Translations under genes and position numbers: made by a program | DNA from: a virus | Virus record (IMG/VR): IMGVR_UViG_3300048839_001865 | Span: 1-34,525 of that record | Length of the DNA stretch: 34,525 nt | Strand: one strand, 5' to 3' | Shown: one piece after another, positions 16,228-21,805 of the stretch | How the letters are laid out: each line of letters begins with the position of its first letter | How positions within the stretch are numbered: position 1 is the first letter of the stretch | Notes under the pieces: model-generated | Database searches by the model: none | What the model saw: the letters and a program-made list of their open reading frames with translations, nothing else | What the model was told of the DNA's origin: nothing

Positions 16228-16664
16228 CGGCCAACCTCGCCGCGTCCTACTGCCCGCGCCGCCAGGGCACGCACAGCGGGGGCCTCCCTCATGACCAGCC
16301 GCCCAACGTCCTGCCAGGTCATCCGGGACAGCCCGATACCCAAGGCGGCATCGGCCGGTGTCAGTCCGGATCCCTTCCAGGCCTCGATTGCTTCCGCGGC
16401 ATCGGCCCTGTACCTGCCCTCGATGGGCACGATCTCAAGCCGATAGCCGAGCGCGCGGAGGGTGGCGTCGAAAGATGCTATGCTCGGGGTTTTGGATCTC
16501 TTTTCCTGCGAGGAAGCCCGCCAATGACGGATCGTCGACGAGGTGACTCCGCAGCGCTCGGCCAGGTCGAGCACGCCGCAGCGTTGCGCGTTCATCAACT
16601 CGAACAGCCGCCGCACCAGGGGGTGGACTCCATCCGGCACGCGTTGGCGCAGGAACCGCCTCAT
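16224..16664 (-). CDS. XRE-type helix-turn-helix regulator
   Basis: A 146-residue protein with an HTH_3-type domain at about residues 15-75: FELMNAQRCGVLDLAERCGV, then TSSTIRHWRA as recognition helix, then a helix to LRALGYRLEIVP. The second half (SGLTPADAALGIGLSRMTWQ) looks like a second helix-turn-helix, so the protein may have two DNA-binding units. Function inferred: regulator of the left early operon or a host target. ATG 16664 overlaps the stop of the small membrane gene in ATGA; the longer frame upstream belongs to that gene's shadow. It overlaps the PAPS-reductase-like gene by 4 nt. Confidence 0.78.
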   Translation of the reverse strand: MRRFLRQRVPDGVHPLVRRLFELMNAQRCGVLDLAERCGVTSSTIRHWRASSQEKRSKTPSIASFDATLRALGYRLEIVPIEGRYRADAAEAIEAWKGSGLTPADAALGIGLSRMTWQDVGRLVMREAPAVRALAARAVGRGEVGR

Positions 16665-16786
16665 GATGCCCCCCTCGCCGACAGAAGCGCCAGGGACGCC
16701 AGCCCCCAATAGACGGCCACCATCCACAGCCCGGCAAGGACGCCGGTCAGGAAAGCCGTTCCATGCCTTTCGTCCTGGTTGTCCAC
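16661..16786 (-). CDS. 41-residue single-span membrane protein, GTG start
   Basis: A short frame from GTG 16786 to the TGA at 16661. The protein is DNQDERHG followed by one hydrophobic span of about 26 residues (AFLTGVLAGLWMVAVYWGLA) and a short Arg-containing tail. GGAGGAGG lies 8 nt upstream of the GTG, and the stop overlaps the next ATG in ATGA. It overlaps the end of the VRR-NUC gene by 40 nt. The strong ribosome site, coupling and clean membrane segment support a real gene. Role unknown; small phage membrane proteins often act in superinfection exclusion or membrane modulation, but nothing here shows that. Confidence 0.72.
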   Translation of the reverse strand: MDNQDERHGTAFLTGVLAGLWMVAVYWGLASLALLSARGAS

Positions 16787-17319
16787 TTGATCCTCCTCCG
16801 GCCCCCTTGCCTTGGTGGTTCCGGCGGCCGGTGCGGTAAGGAGGGAACCCGCACCGGGGATGCGCATCCCCTGCCGCCGGAAATCGTCACGGCCCCCAGA
16901 TCGGCAGGGGATTGCAGGGCCACATGCCCTTTCAGGAAGGCGTGCCGCCGAACGCCCCATTCCCCGAGGATGCAGTCCACCTCGTCGACGGATCGGCAGA
17001 GTGCCCATCGGGCGCCCTGAGCCGTGGCTTGGTCGCGGAACCGCCGTTGCTCGGGCGACAGGGAGCCGTCCTTGGCCTTCAGTTCGATGAAACCGGCCTT
17101 TCCGTCGGGCAGGATCAGACAGATGTCCGGCACGCCCGGCCGGGTGCCCATGGCCTTCAGCTTGCCGGCGGCGGCCTTGCCGCGCTTTTCCCCGCTCGGG
17201 CAATGCCACCAGAGACATTCCTCGTCCTTGAGGGCGATCCGCAGGAAATGGGCGACCGTCCGGTGCAGGCGCTCTTCCGGGTTGTCGCGGCGCAACGACG
17301 ATGAAGAAGCGTCCAGCAT
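16747..17319 (-). CDS. VRR-NUC domain nuclease
   Basis: A 190-residue protein of the PD-(D/E)XK superfamily. The core is GVPDICLILPDGKAGFIELK (about residues 62-81), with the catalytic D and E-x-K, then LSPEQRRFRDQATAQG as the following helix. Stand-alone phage VRR-NUC proteins are structure-specific nucleases that cut branched DNA such as Holliday junctions, and replace RusA-like resolvases. The last 45 residues (PPEPPRQGGRRRIKWTT) are basic and probably flexible. ATG 17319 overlaps the Cro-like stop in TAATG and has GGGAGGG about 6 nt upstream. It is the second gene from the left early promoter. Confidence 0.85.
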   Translation of the reverse strand: MLDASSSSLRRDNPEERLHRTVAHFLRIALKDEECLWWHCPSGEKRGKAAAGKLKAMGTRPGVPDICLILPDGKAGFIELKAKDGSLSPEQRRFRDQATAQGARWALCRSVDEVDCILGEWGVRRHAFLKGHVALQSPADLGAVTISGGRGCASPVRVPSLPHRPPEPPRQGGRRRIKWTTRTKGMERLS

Positions 17320-17624
17320 TATTCCCTCCCTCCCGTCAGGAAAGTCGGCGCGCTGCCTCCATCATCGTTGGCTGCCCCCTTCGGTTCGAAGGCGTGCCGT
17401 CGGCGGTGGCAGGGAAGCAGGAAGCCGGCCGGCACGGCGACGCCCTTGCGAAGGGCGATGGCGGCAACCGTCTGCCGCATGTCAGGCGGCACCCCGCGCT
17501 TGCGCCAGTTCGGGATCGCGCGCTGGCTGAAAGCGCCGGCGGCCAAGTGCAGTTCCACCTCGATCTCGCGGGCGAGGGCGGTGGGGCCGCCCAGGTCGGT
17601 GATCAGCTTGTCGTGAGTCTCCAA
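17319..17624 (-). CDS. Cro-like HTH regulator, TTG start
   Basis: A 101-residue protein, first gene of the left early operon. The fold pattern is Cro/YdaS-like: LITDLGGPTALAREIEV as helices 1-2, RAIPNWRKRGVPPDMRQTVA as turn and recognition helix, then ALRKGVAVPAGFLLP. The C-terminus is disordered. The start is TTG 17624, chosen because AGGAGG lies exactly 6 nt upstream; the next in-frame codons give no better site. Its promoter holds the perfect operator O4. Role inferred: the Cro-type antagonist of the repressor at 17776, or an activator of early genes. Note that the operator is palindromic, as expected for a Cro/repressor pair. Confidence 0.8.
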   Translation of the reverse strand: METHDKLITDLGGPTALAREIEVELHLAAGAFSQRAIPNWRKRGVPPDMRQTVAAIALRKGVAVPAGFLLPCHRRRHAFEPKGAANDDGGSAPTFLTGGRE

Positions 17625-17651
17625 GGACTACCTCCTGTGACGCATGGAGAA

Positions 17652-17679
17652 ACTGTAACAAGTTGTTACTGCATGTCAA
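17652..17679 (-). promoter_or_regulatory. left early promoter (PL)
   Basis: TTGACA (17679-17674) is followed after 16 bp by TACAGT (17657-17652) on the minus strand. Start of transcription is expected near 17645, about 20 nt before the ribosome site of the Cro-like gene. The perfect palindrome O4 fills the spacer and overlaps the -10 by 3 bp. Confidence 0.75.
17655..17669. promoter_or_regulatory. operator O4 in PL, perfect palindrome
   Basis: GTAACAAGTTGTTAC is a perfect odd palindrome and the best copy of the shared motif. Bound protein would cover the PL spacer and -10. Confidence 0.78.
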
Positions 17680-17775
17680 GCCGATCACCGGCCGGGTCTG
17701 TTACGCCCTTCTCCCATGGGGATCGCGAATCGATATCTTCTTTCGGCGTGTGGCGCGGACCTGTAGGATTGCCCC

Positions 17776-18057
17776 ATGGACCGCGACAAGCTTGCCCGCC
17801 GCAAGAAGGCACTCCGGGAATTCGGTGCCAGGCTGAAAGCCTGCCGCATCGCGGCCGGGTACGAATCGGCACGCGATTTCGTAAAGTCCTTCCCAGAGTC
17901 CGTGGGTCTCGAAGAGCCCGCCTACCGGCGGTACGAGCGGGGCGAGGTGTTGCCGGACGCCTATGTCCTCCCCCTCATCGCCGGTAAGGTCCACAAAAGC
18001 GTCGACTTCCTGCTCACCGGACGGAGTCGGCCCGCCGACCTTCCCCCGACCGACTAG
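17776..18057 (+). CDS. XRE-family repressor, small, no peptidase domain
   Basis: A 93-residue protein, nearly all one XRE domain: FGARLKACRIAAGYESARDF, GLEEPAYRRYERGEVLPDAY, then PLIAGKVHKSVDFLLTG. This is the typical small phage repressor pattern. It stands between the divergent early promoters, with operators on both sides, which makes it the likely lysogenic repressor. It has no S24 autocleavage domain, so RecA-driven self-cleavage is not expected and induction must work otherwise. ATG 17776 has AGGA 7 nt upstream; the TAGGAT there could instead be a -10 giving an almost leaderless mRNA, as for lambda cI. A GAATC (GANTC) lies at 17727. Confidence 0.8.
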   Translation: MDRDKLARRKKALREFGARLKACRIAAGYESARDFVKSFPESVGLEEPAYRRYERGEVLPDAYVLPLIAGKVHKSVDFLLTGRSRPADLPPTD

Positions 18058-18085
18058 GCGCCCCGTATCCCCGCGTTGATTTCTG

Positions 18086-18114
18086 TTGCGCGACGGGGAA
18101 CAACTTGTTACCTT
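18086..18114 (+). promoter_or_regulatory. right early promoter (PR), weak match
   Basis: TTGCGC (18086-18091) and TACCTT (18109-18114) are 17 bp apart. Both hexamers are weak (3 of 6), but the operator O5 has the same geometry as O4 in PL: it begins 5 bp after the -35 and overlaps the -10 by 3 bp. Confidence 0.5.
18097..18111. promoter_or_regulatory. operator O5 in PR
   Basis: GGAACAACTTGTTAC matches the consensus at 14 of 15 positions, in the PR spacer. Confidence 0.7.
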
Positions 18115-18121
18115 GAGGTGT

Positions 18122-18136
18122 GTAACAGGTTGTCAC
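18122..18136. promoter_or_regulatory. operator O6 downstream of PR
   Basis: GTAACAGGTTGTCAC matches at 13 of 15 positions. Its centre is 25 bp from that of O5, about 2.4 helical turns, close enough for pairwise binding. It covers the expected PR start region, before the gene at 18153. Confidence 0.68.
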
Positions 18137-18152
18137 GCTACGGGAGTCAGTT

Positions 18153-18899
18153 ATGTGCCATCGCCATTCCTTCATCGTCACCCGATCAGGAAAAATTCAT
18201 CACGGGTTTGGGTTGACGGACAGCCACACGACCATTCGCCTTCTGGCCGGTCTGCGGCACGACGACTCGTCGACCTATGCGTTCGAGTGGCAGCCTCCCA
18301 AGGGGTGGCCCAACGCCGATTGGCACGATGGCCTCACGCAGGATACCGCGCCCATTCCGACTTGGGACCTCAAGGCGTCCCATCTCAAAGCGATGGAGCG
18401 GCATGTCCGCGCATCCTACCCGGACATCGCCACATGGGAGGCCCCGGATCGAGTGTCTTTGCCAGCCACCATCACGCGGATCCAATGCGACCTTAAGGTT
18501 CCGAAGGGCGCCACGCTGACCCTGCCGGCGCTGACCGAGGTTTCCGGCGACGTGCGGGCCGACCAGGGCGCCACGCTGACCCTGCCGGCGCTGACGAAAG
18601 CCGGCGACGTGCGGGCCGACCAGGGCGCCACGCTGACCCTGCCGGCGCTGACGAAAGCCGGCTACGTGCGGGCCGACCAGGGCGCCACGCTGACCCTGCC
18701 GGCGCTGACGAAAGCCGGCGACGTGCGGGCCTACCAGGGCGCCACGCTGACCCTGCCGGCGCTGACGAAAGCCGGCGACGTGCGGGCCGACCAGGGCGCC
18801 ACGCTGACCCTGCCGGCGCTGACCGAGGTTTCCGGCGACGTGCGGGCCTACCAGGGCGCCACGCTGACCCTGCCGGCGCTGAATAACAGGGGGGAATGA
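18153..18899 (+). CDS. early protein with seven 19-20-residue tandem repeats
   Basis: A 248-residue protein, first gene of the right early operon. The N-terminal 118 residues form a separate domain that begins MCHRHSFIVTRSGKIHHG and contains GLTDSHTTIRLLAGLRHDD and a Trp-rich stretch (YAFEWQPPKGWPNADW). The C-terminal half is seven near-identical repeats (GATLTLPALTKAGDVRADQ type, 19 or 20 residues), likely a beta-solenoid or LRR-like rod. I know similar repeat proteins in phages but no proven function; an anti-host or binding role is possible. GGAG lies 6 nt before ATG 18153. Its stop is one base before the next ATG. Confidence 0.8.
   Translation: MCHRHSFIVTRSGKIHHGFGLTDSHTTIRLLAGLRHDDSSTYAFEWQPPKGWPNADWHDGLTQDTAPIPTWDLKASHLKAMERHVRASYPDIATWEAPDRVSLPATITRIQCDLKVPKGATLTLPALTEVSGDVRADQGATLTLPALTKAGDVRADQGATLTLPALTKAGYVRADQGATLTLPALTKAGDVRAYQGATLTLPALTKAGDVRADQGATLTLPALTEVSGDVRAYQGATLTLPALNNRGE
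18507..18882 (+). repeat. seven in-frame tandem repeats of 57/60 bp
   Basis: The sequence GGCGCCACGCTGACCCTGCC starts at 18507, 18567, 18624, 18681, 18738, 18795 and 18855, giving periods of 60, 57, 57, 57, 57 and 60 bp. The copies are almost identical in DNA, so the array is recent or is being homogenised, and copy number should change easily by slippage or recombination. Confidence 0.92.
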
Positions 18900-18900
18900 C

Positions 18901-19776
18901 ATGTCGGAACCCACGATCATCCGCGCCTCGTCGCTCTCCTCCTACACCGATTGCCCCCGCCGATCGGCGGCGCGGACGTTCCGCCGGGAAATCGTCGCCG
19001 CCGGATACGATCTGCGGACCCTGGATGCCTCCATCGGTGCCGCCGTCGGGACCGCCGTCCATGCCGGCGCCGCCCATGCGCTGACCGAGAAGGCCAGGAC
19101 CGGCGTTTCCGCGCCCCTCGACGCCACCACGGACGCGGCCATGGAGACCCTGCGAGATCGCATCCGCGAGGAAGGCGCCGCCTACGATCGGGAGACGCCA
19201 AACCCCCAGGATGCAGAAAGCCAGGCCCTCGGCATGACCCGAGCCTATTGGCACCATGTCCTGCCGGCCGTGCACCCGGTACTGGTCGAGCGCCGGCTGG
19301 AAGCCGCCGTACCCTCGGCCCAGGGCTTGGTCCTCTCCGGCCAGCAGGATGTGATGGCGCGCGAGCCGGGCCGTATCCGCGACCTGAAGACCGGAAAGTC
19401 GCGTGGCAACCACAAGCCGCAACTAGGTGCCTACGCTTTGCTCGCCAAATCCCACCCCGAGGCGTTGGGCGGCGTTGCGGTCGAAGGTGCGGTCGAGGAT
19501 TTCGTGCAGCGGGTCTCCGTCAAGAAGCCGCAGCCCGCGCCCCAGTCCTTCGAGCATGACTTGGCGGGGGCCGAGGCCGCCGCCGTCGCCGTGCTGCGCA
19601 TGATCGACGACCACCTGACCCTGTTCCGCCAGGGCGATCCCGGCCGCTACCTGCTTCCGGGCGATCCCTGGGCCTTCCCGGCCAATCCGGGCTCAAAGCT
19701 GTGCAGCGCCAAATGGTGCCCGGCTTGGGGCACCACCTTCTGCCGCGAACATCAACCGAGCAAGGACGAGGAGTAG
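18901..19776 (+). CDS. Cas4/RecB-like PD-(D/E)XK nuclease with Fe-S cysteines
   Basis: A 291-residue exonuclease of the PDDEXK_1 group. C18 (SSYTDCPRR) pairs with C268, C273 and C281 (KLCSAKWCPAWGTTFCREH), the one-plus-three Cys layout of the 4Fe-4S cluster in Cas4 and AddB. Catalytic residues are H54, D150 (LSGQQDVM) and D161-L-K163, with the QLGAYAL motif (Q174, Y178) after them. It lies 4 nt before recT, so it is probably the 5'-3' exonuclease that makes single strands for RecT, in place of RecE or lambda Exo. No CRISPR genes are near. ATG 18901 is clear. Confidence 0.87.
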   Translation: MSEPTIIRASSLSSYTDCPRRSAARTFRREIVAAGYDLRTLDASIGAAVGTAVHAGAAHALTEKARTGVSAPLDATTDAAMETLRDRIREEGAAYDRETPNPQDAESQALGMTRAYWHHVLPAVHPVLVERRLEAAVPSAQGLVLSGQQDVMAREPGRIRDLKTGKSRGNHKPQLGAYALLAKSHPEALGGVAVEGAVEDFVQRVSVKKPQPAPQSFEHDLAGAEAAAVAVLRMIDDHLTLFRQGDPGRYLLPGDPWAFPANPGSKLCSAKWCPAWGTTFCREHQPSKDEE

Positions 19777-19780
19777 ACCC

Positions 19781-20890
19781 ATGAGCGACACAAGGCCCCC
19801 GTTGGCCCAGCCCGGCCGTCAAGTCCAGACCCAGGACAAAAAGCCGGAACGCCGAGCCCTGGAAGCCTACCTCGCCGATCCCCGCGTGGTGGACGGCATC
19901 AAGACCGTGGCCGGCCGCTACCTACAGCCCGACCGCATGCTGCGCATCGTCACCTACGCGCTGCGCAAGACGCCGAAGTTGGCCGCCTGCGACCCCCAGT
20001 CCTTCCTGGGCGCCGTGATGACCTCGGCCGCCCTGGGCCTGGAGCCCAACACCCCCCAAGGACACGCCTACCTGATTCCCTACGACAAGCGGGGCAAGCT
20101 GGACAGCGGCAAATGGGGTGTCGTCGGAACCGAGTGCCAATTCGTCATCGGCTATCGCGGCTTCATCGAACTCGCCTACCGCAACCACAACATCGTCAAG
20201 TTCGTCGCCAAGGCGGTCCACGAGAACGACGAGTTCGACCACTGCGAGGGCTCCGACTCCTTCCTCCGCTTCAAGCCGGCCCTGAAGAACCGGGGCGACC
20301 TGATCGGCGCCTTCGCCTACGCCAAATACCGCACCGCCAATGGCGGCGAGGCCGAGATGTCGGTGGTGTTGCCCCTGGAGGAGATCCACAAGGCCCGCGC
20401 CAAGTCCGAGACCTGGAACGCCCTGCTCCGGGCCGTCGACAACGCCGATGACGACCGGAAGCGTGCCGCCGCCGAGAAGAAGCTGGCGGAAACTCCCTGG
20501 GTCATGTGGGAGGACGACATGGCCGCCAAGACGGCGCTCCGCAAGCTCGCCAAGGTCATTCCGGTGGGCGACGCCTTCGCCGCCGCCGCCGCTCTGGACG
20601 AACGCGCCGAGGCTGGCACGGTCAATTTGGCCGAGATGGCCGATCCGGCCACCGCCCGCCACGTCATCGAGGGCGAGGTCGAACCGCCCGATGTGGAGGA
20701 AGAAGAGGAGTCCGAGGCGGACGCCGGGCCGGAAAAGCCGAAACGGGCGACCAAGGCCAAGGCCCCCCAGCAGCCCGCGCCTTCCGCGCCGGGGCCTGAT
20801 GACCACGCGGCCTCCCAGGCGGACGAGCCCACCTTCGAGCCGCCGCCGAACGACGACGGCGGTATGGCCGATCTGGTGCCGGAACTCTGA
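19781..20890 (+). CDS. recT: RecT-family single-strand annealing protein
   Basis: A 369-residue protein with the RecT pattern: RMLRIVTYALRKTPKLAACD, SFLGAVMTSAALGLEPN, then GHAYLIPYDKRGK, CQFVIGYRGFIELAYR and TPWVMWEDDMAAKTALRKLAK. It anneals complementary single strands in phage recombination and replication, working with the nuclease just upstream. The family core is about 260-280 residues; here an extra 100-residue C-terminus is acidic and Pro/Ala-rich (DVEEEEESEADAGPEKP) and ends in MADLVPEL. Such tails usually bind SSB or other proteins, so this one may recruit the host SSB. ATG 19781; the previous stop is 4 nt upstream. Confidence 0.93.
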   Translation: MSDTRPPLAQPGRQVQTQDKKPERRALEAYLADPRVVDGIKTVAGRYLQPDRMLRIVTYALRKTPKLAACDPQSFLGAVMTSAALGLEPNTPQGHAYLIPYDKRGKLDSGKWGVVGTECQFVIGYRGFIELAYRNHNIVKFVAKAVHENDEFDHCEGSDSFLRFKPALKNRGDLIGAFAYAKYRTANGGEAEMSVVLPLEEIHKARAKSETWNALLRAVDNADDDRKRAAAEKKLAETPWVMWEDDMAAKTALRKLAKVIPVGDAFAAAAALDERAEAGTVNLAEMADPATARHVIEGEVEPPDVEEEEESEADAGPEKPKRATKAKAPQQPAPSAPGPDDHAASQADEPTFEPPPNDDGGMADLVPEL

Positions 20891-21239
20891 CCGACACCGA
20901 AGCCAGGGCCTCTGCCGCCGGCCTCGTAGGCGGGGAAGGGAGCCGCCTACGACCGACGCGACCACCGGGAAAGAGCAGACGATGCGACAGATCGAAACGG
21001 CAGGTAGGCGGCGCGACTGTTCCGCCCTTGACGGGCTTCGCCCGGGCGGGCTCCCCCCGGCCCCACTAAACTCATCCAGGGCGCAGAAGGCGGGCGGCAT
21101 CGCCCCGGTCGGCCCGACCCATACCATCGGAAAAGCTGAAACTCACGAGGCTGGGCTGGCCCGATGCCGGACCCGCGAGGCGCGGCGGCCGATCCCGTCG
21201 CTGGCGGCCGGGGAAGACCGGCGCCCCTATTTCACTTGG
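20891..21239. other. gene-poor gap after recT
   Basis: About 350 bp with no convincing gene on either strand. A hairpin stands near its left end (20925-20951). Frames present have unusual composition and no good ribosome site; a plus-strand frame from ATG 20982 continues as antisense to the gene at 21240-21770. Confidence 0.5.
20925..20951 (+). terminator. hairpin after recT, possible attenuator
   Basis: CGTAGGCGG (20925-20933) and CCGCCTACG (20943-20951) make a perfect 9-bp stem with a 9-nt loop, 35 nt after the recT stop. There is no T-run. It may limit transcription from the right early operon into the next genes or protect the recT mRNA end. Confidence 0.5.
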
Positions 21240-21770
21240 TTACAAGGGATCGGGCGGGAAGGGGGACGGCTGGTCGCAGGCCCCCCAGTTGGGCTCCCCG
21301 GCCAGGATGGCCCGCACCTTGCGCGTCGCATGGACGCACAGGCGGCCGAAAAGGCGGTGGGCGGCGACGCTATGTCGCGAGACGCCGGTATCCGGTCCCC
21401 GCGCTCCGGCCATGGGACCGGAGAGGCTGACCGACGGCCCATTATCTCCTCCCCCGAAGATTACCTCGACTTCCTCCATGGAGGGATCGCATGCCACATG
21501 GAAGGGCATCACGGGGGAGGCGTTGACCACCGTGGTCTGCCCGAAGATGGCGTCGAGGCGGTCCAGGAGAACGACGAACCCCTTGCCGGGCCGAAATGTC
21601 CTCGCGAGGCGGCAGTCGATGAACCGCAACCACTCCTCCTCGACGCCGGCCGGCAATTCGCTCACGGCGCGTTCCGCCTCGCGCTGGGCATTCGCCTTGG
21701 CCTCGCGCTCTCCGTTCCACCAGATCAGGGCGGCGATGATTGTCCCGGCCGCCAGCGCCCATTTCCACAT
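21240..21770 (-). CDS. membrane-anchored protein transcribed against the operon
   Basis: A 176-residue protein that I do not recognise, encoded on the minus strand between two plus-strand operon genes. It begins MWKWALAAGTIIAALIWW, one membrane span followed by a charged helix (EREAKANAQREAERAVSEL), so the bulk should be outside or inside the inner membrane as a tethered domain. The rest is a globular-looking part with MPFHVACDPSMEEVEVIFGG. The codon usage is GC3-rich in this frame and not in the opposing ones. The opposite direction suggests its own promoter and expression in the lysogen (a moron). A weak TTGCGT-N17-TAAGGT lies just upstream of ATG 21770. Confidence 0.65.
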   Translation of the reverse strand: MWKWALAAGTIIAALIWWNGEREAKANAQREAERAVSELPAGVEEEWLRFIDCRLARTFRPGKGFVVLLDRLDAIFGQTTVVNASPVMPFHVACDPSMEEVEVIFGGGDNGPSVSLSGPMAGARGPDTGVSRHSVAAHRLFGRLCVHATRKVRAILAGEPNWGACDQPSPFPPDPL

Positions 21771-21805
21771 GCCCTTACCTTATCGCCCTTGATGGGAGAA
21801 CGCAA

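Noticed and set aside
17380-17400. GGTTCGAAGGC resembling a tRNA T-loop
   Set aside because: No acceptor or anticodon arms around it; it lies inside the Cro-like gene.
18507-18882. Regular direct repeats resembling a CRISPR array
   Set aside because: The repeats are head-to-tail, in frame and without unique spacers; they encode protein repeats.
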